Part shown: piece after piece, positions 30,624 to 39,111 of the stretch
Layout: the number at the start of each line of letters is the position of its first letter
Numbering within the stretch: position 1 is the stretch's first letter
Assembly (NCBI GenBank): GCA_018066285.1
Contig: JAGHRS010000014.1
Span: forward strand, 1 to 39,111
Reading direction: 5' to 3'
DNA: 39,111 nucleotides
Source: Candidatus Treponema caballi
GTDB lineage: Bacteria > Spirochaetota > Spirochaetia > Treponematales > Treponemataceae
The notes under the pieces: model-generated
Seen by the model: only the letters and a program-made list of their open reading frames with translations
What the model was told of the DNA's origin: nothing
The model's database searches: none
Made by a program: the position numbers and the translations under genes

Positions 30624-33590
30624 TTGTTATCCGTTCTCGTTATGGCACCATGCCTTCTGACTGCAAAGGGAAAAAAGGATGAAAACCTCAGCAGCGTGGA
30701 TGATCTCATCGAAAAAGGCGAATACAACGGCGCACTTGAATCCATCACGGATTATCTCAGTAAGAATCCGGATGATTTTGACAACACGGAAGTACGCATA
30801 CGCTCCATTTTTGATGCCCGGAACGAATACATGGAACTCGCGGATGAACTGCTTCATGTTCTCATGAATGAACCTGAAAATGATGAGAAGAAACTTGACA
30901 TCATTGCGCAGCTTGAATCAATGGAGAAAAATCCGTCAGCAGCAACAAGAAACTTCATTGCACAGGCAAAAGCCGCCGCTGAGTTTACCTATTTCCGCTC
31001 GCAGTTTGAGAAGCTCATTGTGCAGGGTGCTGAAGAGACACGAGCCGGTCTGTATGCGGACTCGCTCAATACAAATGAGCAGGGTTTTGCGCTGTACTAT
31101 GACAATTTCCATGAATCAGGCTATTCTGATGAACTGGTGTCATCAGTAGATGCCGTCCTTGATGACATAAGGAATAATATCGACCACTACGAGTCCCTTA
31201 CGGCTGCTGTGGAAACAGCTTTCAACACATACCGTTCAGCCGTTTCCTCTTCAAATCTTGCACAGATCAACTCTGCTTTCAGTACATTCAGTTCAAGCAT
31301 GAATGAGTTCGCTGATATCCGGAACAGCATTGCACAGGATGGCTGGTACCTTCGTGACCAGTTCACCCTTCTTAAGGAGCAGGATCCTGACCTTACCGAA
31401 GCTTCTTTCCTGCCTTTTGCCTACCGCTTTGTTCTGGGACGTGCATCAACTGAAGACTCGGGTATGCTTGCTGCGCTTGATACCCACTGGAATTCTCTTT
31501 TTGATGAACTGGAACCCCGGCTGCTGGCGCTTCTCAGGAAAAACTTCACGGCGTTGAGCGGTTCATTCGATGGTCTCATGCCGGAACAGGTTTCTTCGGC
31601 AGAAACGCGTATAGAAAGCCTTATCGCTGCGGTAAACGGTACGCTGAGCGTGCTTGAGGATTATAACTCCCTTAATGTAAGCCTTATGACTGATGAGGGG
31701 GAAGAAAAGGAAATCAGCCTTGAAGCGAACATTCCGGATACGGCAGCCGTAAAGCATCTGACCGATGGTTTTGATGCCCAGCTTGAAATAAGCATCCGGT
31801 TTACAGAGGCTCTTGCGGCATTCAACCAGATTTCACTTCCTCAGGATATGGCTGGCAGTATTTCTTCAGATGATGTTTCTGTAACAGAACCAAGCCTTGC
31901 TGTTGCATCTGCATTTGAGCTGGTTGGTGCTGATGCAGAAGCGAACATGCTGGCTTCAGGACTTGAAGCTGATTTTTCAGAAGAAATGGCGGATGAATGG
32001 TCTGCTGATGAAGCTATCCTCATTGCAATGTGCCAGCGTACTGCAGATGCGGCCCGTCAATACAACGCATCTTCCTGGCAGAATCTTGCGGATGCACTCC
32101 TGAAGGGAGATCAGACTATTTCCAGCAGCTATATTGAGTTGTGGAATGAAGCGGAGCGCATGGTGAACAGGGATCTGGTTCCTGATGAAAAGTCGTATCC
32201 GTCAGAGCTTATTCCAATCATGCAGGATGCACTTGCTCGTCTTGAAAACGATTATGCTGCCATAGAAAAAACTTCGGAAACGCTTTCACAGTCCACGACT
32301 GATTTGGGCACACAGCTTTTTGGCATAACGTTCTGTCTTTCAGAACTTGACCGGATGCGCAATGGCGTACCGGAACTTCTTGCCCTTGCAGAAGAGCGTG
32401 TTACGCTTTCAAAACGTGCAGAAAACGAGGCTGTCTTAAGGACTTCCCAGGCTCGTGCCGCTCTCCGCTCTGAAGATTTTGAAACAGCACGTGACAACCT
32501 TCAGAAGTCACGTACCAAATATAACGAGGCTCTCCTGTATCAGGAATCAGAGGAACTCCGCCGGAAAAGTGATGAACTTCTTACTGAGCTTGGTAATGAT
32601 ATCCTGAGGGCTGAAAACGAGGTTGTAGTCCGTGAAGTCCGTCAGTTGAAGACACAGGCAAAGAATGCGTACTATCAGAGTGACTTTGAGAGGGCTGAAA
32701 ACCTGCTTGTCCAGGCTCAGAGCCGCTGGGGAACGACAAACGTGGATGATGACCCGGAAATTGTGTCCCTCATGTCTCTTGTCGGCATGGCGCTTTCCAT
32801 CAAAACAGGACGTACCATTCCTGTTACGGCACCGCTGTATCCGGAAATGAGCCAGCTGCTCAATACGGCAAACCAGTATTACAACAGGGCTCAGACTCTT
32901 CTCAAGCAGAATAACCGTGCAGATGCAGTGAGCCTTCTTGAACAGGCGCGGCAGAAACTGCGCGAAGTACAGCTTGTCTATCCGCTCAATCAGGAAGCAA
33001 GCCTTCTTGTTCTTCGTATAGATCAGCTGATAGATCCGGATTCATTCCAGGAGTTCTTTGCACGAAAGGTAGAGACTGCTAAATCGGATTATCTTGATGC
33101 ATCAAAGCGGCAGACGGTTTACACGGATCTTCTTGATCTTCAGGAAATAAACCCAAAGTATCCCGGGCTTGCAGATTTCATATACCAGGTTGAGCTTGCA
33201 ATCGGAATCCGTGTTCTGCCTCCTGATACGACAGCTCTGCGGGAATCCGAACGGCTTACAAAGGAAGCCCAGAGTCTGTTTGATTCAGACAGCAGAAACG
33301 AGATTGTGCTTAACAGTGCGCTTTCCAAGGTTAATCAGGCTCTTGAGAAGAACTCTGATAACGAAACAGCTCAGATTCTGAAAGACCGCATCAATACAGC
33401 ACTTGGTGGTTCCGGAACTACGGTTCTGACTGCTGAGGCTGAAGCAATATATCAGCGGGCAATTCAGGAGCTTCAGAAAGGAAATACTCTGCAGGCTTCT
33501 GTTCTTGTAACTCAGCTGCTGCAGGATCCACAGAACAAAAAAAGTTCGAAAATCCTTGACCTCAAGAAGAAGGTTGATTCATTATTGTGA
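30624..33590 (+). CDS. Large exported helical/TPR-like protein
   Basis: At least 988 residues. A hydrophobic start (RKRVLFTLLSVLVMAPCLLTAKG) is followed by an almost wholly helical protein with repeat-like blocks, including ALRSEDFETARDNLQKSR, YYQSDFERAENLLVQAQSRW and YNRAQTLLKQNNRADAVSLL. These resemble tetratricopeptide units and coiled coil. I recognise no named family. The true start is unclear: the frame is open from 30570 with no ATG, GTG or TTG before the TTG at 30624. The basic RKR of the signal lies upstream of that TTG, so a CTG (30576) or ATC (30600) may be used. It overlaps the phosphatase receptor by four bases and probably works with it. Confidence 0.7.
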   Translation: MLSVLVMAPCLLTAKGKKDENLSSVDDLIEKGEYNGALESITDYLSKNPDDFDNTEVRIRSIFDARNEYMELADELLHVLMNEPENDEKKLDIIAQLESMEKNPSAATRNFIAQAKAAAEFTYFRSQFEKLIVQGAEETRAGLYADSLNTNEQGFALYYDNFHESGYSDELVSSVDAVLDDIRNNIDHYESLTAAVETAFNTYRSAVSSSNLAQINSAFSTFSSSMNEFADIRNSIAQDGWYLRDQFTLLKEQDPDLTEASFLPFAYRFVLGRASTEDSGMLAALDTHWNSLFDELEPRLLALLRKNFTALSGSFDGLMPEQVSSAETRIESLIAAVNGTLSVLEDYNSLNVSLMTDEGEEKEISLEANIPDTAAVKHLTDGFDAQLEISIRFTEALAAFNQISLPQDMAGSISSDDVSVTEPSLAVASAFELVGADAEANMLASGLEADFSEEMADEWSADEAILIAMCQRTADAARQYNASSWQNLADALLKGDQTISSSYIELWNEAERMVNRDLVPDEKSYPSELIPIMQDALARLENDYAAIEKTSETLSQSTTDLGTQLFGITFCLSELDRMRNGVPELLALAEERVTLSKRAENEAVLRTSQARAALRSEDFETARDNLQKSRTKYNEALLYQESEELRRKSDELLTELGNDILRAENEVVVREVRQLKTQAKNAYYQSDFERAENLLVQAQSRWGTTNVDDDPEIVSLMSLVGMALSIKTGRTIPVTAPLYPEMSQLLNTANQYYNRAQTLLKQNNRADAVSLLEQARQKLREVQLVYPLNQEASLLVLRIDQLIDPDSFQEFFARKVETAKSDYLDASKRQTVYTDLLDLQEINPKYPGLADFIYQVELAIGIRVLPPDTTALRESERLTKEAQSLFDSDSRNEIVLNSALSKVNQALEKNSDNETAQILKDRINTALGGSGTTVLTAEAEAIYQRAIQELQKGNTLQASVLVTQLLQDPQNKKSSKILDLKKKVDSLL

Positions 33591-36500
33591 GTATCATGCA
33601 TACGTTCAGGCCAGAAAAGAAAGCTTTCCTCATTCTTCTTGCGTGCATGATGCTCTTTATGCTGCCTGTTTTTGCACAGACAGATTATTATTGGGAATCT
33701 CCTTATACCATAACGAATAAAGACAGCCGTTTCCCTGTTGTTGTAACAAGCAGGAATGGAGGCTCTGTCATCCTTTGGGAGGAAATAGAGGCTGTTTCTT
33801 CTGATTCAGGTAAAATCTGGCTTTCGGGACAGTATTATGAGCGCGACCCGCTTTTCAGAATGTCAGGTACGTCGGGAACCTGGAAATCGCTCAACCGGTT
33901 CGCCGGACCGTTTTCTTATGAGGGAAACGTTCCTAACCTCTATACAGCCGCACTCAGTGATCTGAATAAACTTGTCGTAACCGTCCTGTCAGATTCCCAT
34001 ACGATTTCTGTGTTTACTTCTAATGACAAAGGCGAGTCCTTTACTGAAACGAAACTGTATCAGAGCGAAGGAGAATTAATTGCTCCCCGTGTTTTCTGTA
34101 ATAAGGACAACGAGTTCTATCTTTTTGCGACAGAAGGAAAGGATGACTCTTTCAAGCTTGTGTATTCCACATCCCGTACTGGCCGCGACTGGACGCCCTT
34201 TGTGCCGTTTGCACCTTCAGAAACAGTGACGAATCCGTTCCTTCCATATCTTGTTTCTCTGCCGGATGGAGATATGATCGTTTTCCAGGGCTCCTACACA
34301 ATGGCGTCCCATCTTTCATACCAGCTGTATACTGCAAAACTGACCGAAAACGGCTGGTCTGTTGCAACCTGTATAACGGAACGAAGTATCCTCGGGCAGT
34401 TGTTCTCAAGTTACAACAACCAGCGTGCCAACCTTTGTCTTTCAGATGACGGCAGTCTGTATGTAGCATGGGAGCGGACGAACTACGCTTCTGAAAACTC
34501 TCAGATTTATGTCGGCAAGCTTTCCTTAGACGGCACTTCCCTTTCTGATGTGGAAGCTCTTTCGCCCGAAAACATCAACGCAAGTCAGCCTGTCCTTTTC
34601 AATCTGGATGGCAGCCTGTGCGCATCCTGGTACGATATGCGCCGTGGTGTAAGTACGGTGTATCTTGCTCAGAAAAACGGAATACTCTGGTCTGATTCCC
34701 CTATGAGTTCGAATAAGATTAATGCGACCGCCGGTGTGCCAATTGTCACAACTGACGGATTCCTGCATTTTGTCTGGCAGCAGAATCAGTCAAACGGGAC
34801 TGGCCGCATCGTCCGTCTTTCACCTGACAAGACTGTTTCCCAGCCAAGACTTATTGCGAAAACATACACAACCGGAAAGCGTTCTGCAGCTTCCCGGGTT
34901 GGCTTTCAGGTTTCGCTTCCTGAAGACTCATCCGGTATCGCCGGCTATTCGTACAGCTGGTCTCTGAACAGCAATGAGGAACCGCCCCGTGAGTTTATGA
35001 AACTTCCGGATGATACATCTCTTTCTTTGAATGCAATTGCAGATGGAGACTGGTATTTCAAGGTGCGAGTAATGGACTATGCGGGAAACTGGTCTTCTCC
35101 GTCAACACTTGTCTATACACGTGATACGACGCCGCCTGAAAAGCCTCAAATTATATATCCGTCTCTGGACGACAACGGATTCCTTACATCAAATACGTTT
35201 AACATGAAGTGGAATCCGCCTGCTGATGATGATGTTGCCGGCTATACATACAGCCTCGAGCTGATTTCCGTCCTTCCGGGACTGCGTGATGATGACGGTT
35301 CTCTGCGACTGACGCGTACACCTGCAAAACCGGCGTCCCGCATCCTGACAAAAGGAACGGCAGCGCTTTACAACAACCGTGACAACGGCGTTTATGCGTT
35401 CTCCGTAGCTGCAATCGACAGTGTCGGTAACATTGGAGATGCTGCAACCGTTGTGTTTGCAATGAATAAGTTCATTCCGTATACGGCCATCACTTCTCTT
35501 GATTCATCTGTTGATGACTTTGGAACGTATTCGCTTTCAATCATCGGCCGCGGATACCAGGAAGAAGGCCTCATTACTGAAATATACATTTCGCGTTCAA
35601 TTGACGGAACGCCGGACCGTGTGCTTCGTCTTGCGGATGGTGACTATACCATTACGTCAGACCGGCGGATAAACGGCATAAAAGTATCTGACCTTGAAGA
35701 AGGCAAATACCGCATAGGTCTCAATCATTCGTCACGCGGAATGTACTGGTCCTCCTCCGCGCTTCTTACGGCACGGGAGTTTGGTACCGTCAAGATGGGG
35801 GACTATACCCATTCATTCAAGCCGTTCCTGGAGCGCCTGACCGGTACAGAACTGTTCTCAGTGAACGCGTCTGATCTGCTTATAGTGTTTATAATGGTCT
35901 TCCTTGCGGGAGGACTCTGGATTTCTGCCAGGGGCCTTGTTTCGACCGCAAAGGATGGCGTCATCATACAAAAGGAAGTTCGGGCTCTTATAGAAGGAGA
36001 TTATATGCCTCTCGAAAAGAAACATCAGCTTGATGCCATGAAGCATCGGGGCGTAAGCTTGAAGTACAAGCTTTTGGGCTTTACTGCAAGCCTGTGCCTT
36101 ATCGTCGTATTACTAGTCTCAGTCCCTCTGGGGTACATCATGCTCCAGAATCAGGAAGAAACGCTTGCAACGGGTCTCCGTCAGCGTGTTGAAGTTCTTC
36201 TCGAAAGTATCTCGTCGGGTGTCAAGGCATATCTCCCGTCTCAGAACGTACTCGAGCTCAGCTTCCTTCCCAAGCAGTCATCAGCTGTCGCCGAAACAGA
36301 CAGCGTAACCATCGTCGGACTTTCAGGCGATGCTTCAGCTACAGGCATGGAGTATGTCTGGGCTACCAACCGGGATGACATCCTTTCTGTCATAGATTCA
36401 GAATCACTCGCATACGGTCAGTCACGCATCACGGATGAGCGGGTTACTTTAATAACGGAGTTGTGTTCCAGCCTTAATGATGAGGCTGTAGAAACTGTCG

Positions 36501-38206
36501 CAGACATGGCATCCGGCATTGCAGAGCTGAACGCAGAAGGTGTTTCTCTTGCCCTTAAGACAGATGCAGATTCTGTTGCCCGTCTCGAAGAAATCCAGTC
36601 TGTCACCAGTCAGCTTACACAGAAAATCACCACAGAACTTTCTTCGCTGGCGGAGAAGGGTGCGGGGTCGTATCCGGAATATAACGACACAACTTTTGAC
36701 CGTGAAAACACATCATATCTTTTCTATAAGCCTGTTCTCTACCGCCAGGGATCTGAACAGAACTTCGTCCGCGCTGTCGTCGTTATAGAAGTTCACACGG
36801 ATACGCTTCTCCAGCAGCTCGATGCAGAAAAGCAGAACATCATAAAAGTTGCGGGCGTCATTGCTGTTGCAGCCATAATCATCAGTCTGTTCGGCTCCCT
36901 CATACTCGCGTCCGTCATCATCCAGCCAGTCAAGAAACTCGCCGCACACGTCGCTATGATCCGTGATACGGAAGATAAGGAAGAGCTTGACGGCAAGGAT
37001 ATCAAGATAAAAGCCCGTGATGAAATCGGCCTTCTCGGTGATACGGTCAACGACATGACGCACGGCCTTATAAAAGCTGCGGCTGCGGCTAAAGACCTGA
37101 CCATGGGTAAAGACCTGCAGAAGATGTTCATCCCTCTTGAAGCGGATGAGCGGGGCCGTAAGCTTACAACCGGAAAGATGGAAGATGACAGGGTGCAGTT
37201 CTTCGGCTACTACGAAGGTGCAAAGGGCGTTTCCGGTGACTATTTTGACTACATGAAGCTCGATGACAAGCATTACGCCATCATAAAGTGCGACGTTTCC
37301 GGAAAGGGAGTTCCTGCCGCTCTCATCATGGTTGAGGTTGCCACGCTTTTCCTGAATTACTTCCGCGACTGGTCCTTCAAGAAAAACGGATGGAACCTGA
37401 ACGGAATCGTTTCCCAGATTAACGACCTGCTTGAATCCCGCGGCTTCAAGGGCCGTTTTGCCGCCTTCACGCTCTGTCTTTACAATGCAGAAAACGGTGA
37501 GCTTCACTGCTGCAACGCCGGTGATAACCTGCTGCACATTTACGAAGCTGCCAGCGGTAAAAAGAAGACTATTGTCATGCCGGAAACAGCTGCGGCCGGC
37601 GTTTTCCCGTCCTTCATGATAGACATGAAAGGCGGCTTCAAGGAATACGTCATCCGTCTCCAGCAAGGCGACGTCCTCTTTATGTATACTGACGGTATTG
37701 AAGAAGCAAAACGCATGTTCCGTAACGAAAAGTACGAGAATATCCTCTGTTCTGTGCCGGGACTTAAAGAAGGTGATGAGCATGAAACGCACACTGTCGG
37801 TCAGGAAAGTGAGGAAATGACTCCTGAGCGTGTAAATGCCATCATAGAGGCTGTTTTCCATCAGCAGGTATATACACTTAAAAAGTATCATTCTCCAGAA
37901 GAAAACGATGTGTTTGAGTTTGATTTCACCAACCTGGAACCTTCTGCAGAGTCAGTCATCATGGCTCTGGTGTCAGTTGAAAAAATCTTCCGTATGTACT
38001 CAAAACCGGGCGCCAGTGAGCTCGACAGGGTGCAGGTTGACTGTAAGATCGATGCATTCCTGAATGAACATTTCCGGCAGTATAACGATTACTGCTCACA
38101 TCGCAAGCCTCATCCGCAGCTTCCTGAGTACATGTACTATACGGAAGTATTTGAGGATCCTCAGTATGATGATCTGACTTTAATTGCCTTGAAGCGGAAA
38201 AAATAG
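33587..38206 (+). CDS. RsbU-like receptor: propeller sensor fused to SpoIIE phosphatase
   Basis: 1539 residues from a GTG overlapping the preceding stop (GTGA). Order: signal segment (1-31); a beta-propeller of sialidase/BNR-like repeats (about 35-430); two Ig/FN3-like modules (about 450-740); helix 763-785; a short cytoplasmic loop; helix 828-852; a second extracytoplasmic region (853-1085); helix 1088-1113; HAMP (about 1110-1160); and a PP2C-type SpoIIE/RsbU phosphatase from about 1190. The phosphatase has GVSGDYFDY, CDVSGKGVPAAL, YTDGIEEAK and DDLTLIAL, including the metal-binding Asp residues. Such phosphatases dephosphorylate anti-sigma-factor antagonists in partner-switching systems. 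About 80 residues are inserted between YTDG and the final DDLT. It is the central gene of a three-gene unit. Confidence 0.88.
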   Translation: MSIMHTFRPEKKAFLILLACMMLFMLPVFAQTDYYWESPYTITNKDSRFPVVVTSRNGGSVILWEEIEAVSSDSGKIWLSGQYYERDPLFRMSGTSGTWKSLNRFAGPFSYEGNVPNLYTAALSDLNKLVVTVLSDSHTISVFTSNDKGESFTETKLYQSEGELIAPRVFCNKDNEFYLFATEGKDDSFKLVYSTSRTGRDWTPFVPFAPSETVTNPFLPYLVSLPDGDMIVFQGSYTMASHLSYQLYTAKLTENGWSVATCITERSILGQLFSSYNNQRANLCLSDDGSLYVAWERTNYASENSQIYVGKLSLDGTSLSDVEALSPENINASQPVLFNLDGSLCASWYDMRRGVSTVYLAQKNGILWSDSPMSSNKINATAGVPIVTTDGFLHFVWQQNQSNGTGRIVRLSPDKTVSQPRLIAKTYTTGKRSAASRVGFQVSLPEDSSGIAGYSYSWSLNSNEEPPREFMKLPDDTSLSLNAIADGDWYFKVRVMDYAGNWSSPSTLVYTRDTTPPEKPQIIYPSLDDNGFLTSNTFNMKWNPPADDDVAGYTYSLELISVLPGLRDDDGSLRLTRTPAKPASRILTKGTAALYNNRDNGVYAFSVAAIDSVGNIGDAATVVFAMNKFIPYTAITSLDSSVDDFGTYSLSIIGRGYQEEGLITEIYISRSIDGTPDRVLRLADGDYTITSDRRINGIKVSDLEEGKYRIGLNHSSRGMYWSSSALLTAREFGTVKMGDYTHSFKPFLERLTGTELFSVNASDLLIVFIMVFLAGGLWISARGLVSTAKDGVIIQKEVRALIEGDYMPLEKKHQLDAMKHRGVSLKYKLLGFTASLCLIVVLLVSVPLGYIMLQNQEETLATGLRQRVEVLLESISSGVKAYLPSQNVLELSFLPKQSSAVAETDSVTIVGLSGDASATGMEYVWATNRDDILSVIDSESLAYGQSRITDERVTLITELCSSLNDEAVETVADMASGIAELNAEGVSLALKTDADSVARLEEIQSVTSQLTQKITTELSSLAEKGAGSYPEYNDTTFDRENTSYLFYKPVLYRQGSEQNFVRAVVVIEVHTDTLLQQLDAEKQNIIKVAGVIAVAAIIISLFGSLILASVIIQPVKKLAAHVAMIRDTEDKEELDGKDIKIKARDEIGLLGDTVNDMTHGLIKAAAAAKDLTMGKDLQKMFIPLEADERGRKLTTGKMEDDRVQFFGYYEGAKGVSGDYFDYMKLDDKHYAIIKCDVSGKGVPAALIMVEVATLFLNYFRDWSFKKNGWNLNGIVSQINDLLESRGFKGRFAAFTLCLYNAENGELHCCNAGDNLLHIYEAASGKKKTIVMPETAAAGVFPSFMIDMKGGFKEYVIRLQQGDVLFMYTDGIEEAKRMFRNEKYENILCSVPGLKEGDEHETHTVGQESEEMTPERVNAIIEAVFHQQVYTLKKYHSPEENDVFEFDFTNLEPSAESVIMALVSVEKIFRMYSKPGASELDRVQVDCKIDAFLNEHFRQYNDYCSHRKPHPQLPEYMYYTEVFEDPQYDDLTLIALKRKK

Positions 38207-38232
38207 TATTTTTGTTGATAAGGAGAGTTACT

Positions 38233-38553
38233 GTGAACGATTTTTTAGAAAGAATGAAAGAATATCTGGATAAAGGTGTGGAAGTTTCCAGAGAAGCTGT
38301 GAAGACAGCTGGTGTGAAAGTGCAGAATTTAGGCGATAAAAGTATGACACTTATCGAAGTAAAACAGCTTGAAAACCGGATTCAGCAGGAACTTCAGAAG
38401 CTTGGACTCCTTGTTTACGATATTTTTAAGGATGATGCAGAGAAAAAAATAGCATCAGATGATGAAGTAATAAAAAAATGTCTGAATGATATTTCTTATC
38501 TGAATAAAGAAATAGATAAGAGAAATGCTCAGCTGGGAAAGGACAAACAATAA
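38233..38553 (+). CDS. Small helical protein downstream of RsbU-like receptor
   Basis: 106 residues. The GTG at 38233 is chosen because AAGGAG lies nine bases upstream; a TTG at 38212 in frame has no such site. The whole protein is predicted helical: NDFLERMKEYLDKGVEVSRE, then VKQLENRIQQELQKLGLLVY and ISYLNKEIDKRNAQL, with coiled-coil character. No family is recognised. It begins 26 bases after the receptor gene, so it is probably co-transcribed and may be an accessory of the phosphatase. The rRNA promoter P1 lies 47 bases past its stop. Confidence 0.6.
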   Translation: MNDFLERMKEYLDKGVEVSREAVKTAGVKVQNLGDKSMTLIEVKQLENRIQQELQKLGLLVYDIFKDDAEKKIASDDEVIKKCLNDISYLNKEIDKRNAQLGKDKQ

Positions 38554-38600
38554 AAAAACAAAAAAGTTACAAAAAAATACAAAAAAGTTTTTAAAAGCAG

Positions 38601-38630
38601 TTGACAGAAAAAAGGATGTTATGATATATT
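38601..38630 (+). promoter_or_regulatory. rRNA promoter P1
   Basis: TTGACA (38601-38606), 18 bases, TATATT (38625-38630), followed by CATTCTCGCC. An A/T-rich stretch of about 60 bases with A-runs lies upstream, as in UP elements of rRNA promoters. Confidence 0.75.
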
Positions 38631-38759
38631 CATTCTCGCCGCTGATAAGCACCGACACAGTGAATATCGCGGATGACAGAAAAGAGATGAAAACGGTTGC
38701 GGATTTCGCAGCTGTGAAAAAAAAGTTTGAAAATGTTTTGAAAAACTTTGAAACACCTC

Positions 38760-38789
38760 TTGACACAAAGAAATGAAATGTGATACAGT
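38760..38789 (+). promoter_or_regulatory. rRNA promoter P2
   Basis: TTGACA (38760-38765), 18 bases, TACAGT (38784-38789), then TCATTTCGCTCGCC. The downstream text resembles that of P1 (TTCATT...CTCGCC), which suggests a shared discriminator and initial transcript. A-rich DNA precedes it. Confidence 0.7.
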
Positions 38790-38888
38790 TCATTTCGCTC
38801 GCCACTAAGGCTGAGCACGAAGCGAAGGTTGAAAAGCCGGGACTTCAAAGTTCTAAACAAGATTATAAGGGAAGGAAAGAAAGAACGA

Positions 38889-39077
38889 CATACTGAAAAG
38901 TATGAACGTGCAGTGAGGTTCAATAGTACAGTTTTTGAACTGTACGTGACAGGAGTTAAATCGTCAGGAAACTGACAACCGTCACTTCTTTTTCATGAAG
39001 AAGTGACAATTCCTTAAGTAGAAGCTTAGGAAAACTTAACATGATCATTTACCCTTCGGGGTTTATGAATAAATGAT
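38889..39077 (+). ncRNA. Hairpin-rich rRNA leader
   Basis: Successive stems before 16S: CATACT-GAAA-AGTATG (38889-38904), GTACAGTT/AACTGTAC (38926-38945), GTCAG-GAAA-CTGAC (38963-38976), and GTCACTTCTT/AAGAAGTGAC (38981-39007). An imperfect CCTTAAG/CTTAGG stem follows (39012-39031), then ATCATTTA/TAAATGAT (39044-39077), which closes over CCC-TTC-GGG. Two loops are GNRA type. They are likely processing or antitermination structures of the precursor. No protein-coding gene is credible here. Confidence 0.6.
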
Positions 39078-39111
39078 GGAGAGTTTGATCCTGGCTCAGA
39101 ACGAACGCTGG
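39073..39111 (+). rRNA. rrs: 16S ribosomal RNA, 5' end only
   Basis: The sequence GAGTTTGATCCTGGCTCAG (39081-39099) is the universal start of 16S rRNA. ACGAACGCTGG follows, in agreement with spirochetes. The boundary at 39073 is set by analogy to E. coli, where this motif begins at base 9. The gene runs out of the window. Confidence 0.95.

Noticed and set aside
36713-37891. 392-codon open frame antisense to the RsbU-like gene
   Set aside because: The sense frame carries HAMP and SpoIIE motifs. The antisense product has no recognisable domain and no ribosome site, so it is a shadow of codon bias.
38525-38776. 83-codon Lys-rich open frame before the rRNA
   Set aside because: It runs across promoter P1 and A-runs, overlaps the end of the preceding gene and has no ribosome site.

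Overview
The window looks like a chromosomal segment of a host-associated Treponema or close spirochete relative. This rests on recognised families, not on a search. They include a UPF0164-type outer-membrane protein, a DUF4912 / GH57-like pair, a very large RsbU-type SpoIIE phosphatase receptor, an IscU plus BFD-like NifU, a BspA-like surface protein end, and a 16S rRNA start whose first bases fit spirochetes.

Left part (1-7,900) is accessory in character. The 3' end of a BspA-like gene is followed by repeat-rich non-coding DNA. A minus-strand pair follows (amino-acid permease, then an alkaline-phosphatase-superfamily phosphodiesterase), then a patatin-like phospholipase with a C-terminal beta-rich region, and an apparently broken membrane/LuxR regulator. 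Three ~200-bp structured elements (711-911, 3364-3553, 7069-7267) share a core of GGCC-GTA-GGGG facing CCCC-GTAA-GGCC. They differ in their long self-complementary arms, and each lies at or just beyond the stop of a minus-strand gene. A second short repeat family occurs between genes and also in frame inside the phosphodiesterase. A third set of small palindromes fills 6660-6918.

Middle part (7,277-21,200) is mostly conserved core. It holds an ABC importer operon (binding protein, ATPase, double permease, HAD phosphatase) read divergently from a methyl-accepting chemotaxis protein, so uptake and sensing of one ligand may be linked. Next come a DEAD-box helicase plus ABC-F pair, and a mnmA-nifS-nifU cluster that can supply sulfur for tRNA U34 thiolation and Fe-S assembly.

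Right part (21,299-39,111) has a membrane-anchored XRE regulator, a degenerate M23-like protein with a propeller-like membrane partner, an HTH-EIIA(PtsN-like) fusion, a transglutaminase-like exported protein, an RluA-type pseudouridine synthase, and a DUF4912 protein beside a GH57-like protein that has lost its catalytic glutamate. A UPF0164 protein follows, then a three-gene set built around a 1539-residue RsbU-like receptor phosphatase, and finally tandem rRNA promoters with a hairpin-rich leader running into 16S rRNA at the window edge.

The observations most worth following are the covarying ~200-bp element family, the short repeat found inside a protein-coding gene, the GH57 pseudoenzyme, and the Cys/Asp exchange in MnmA.
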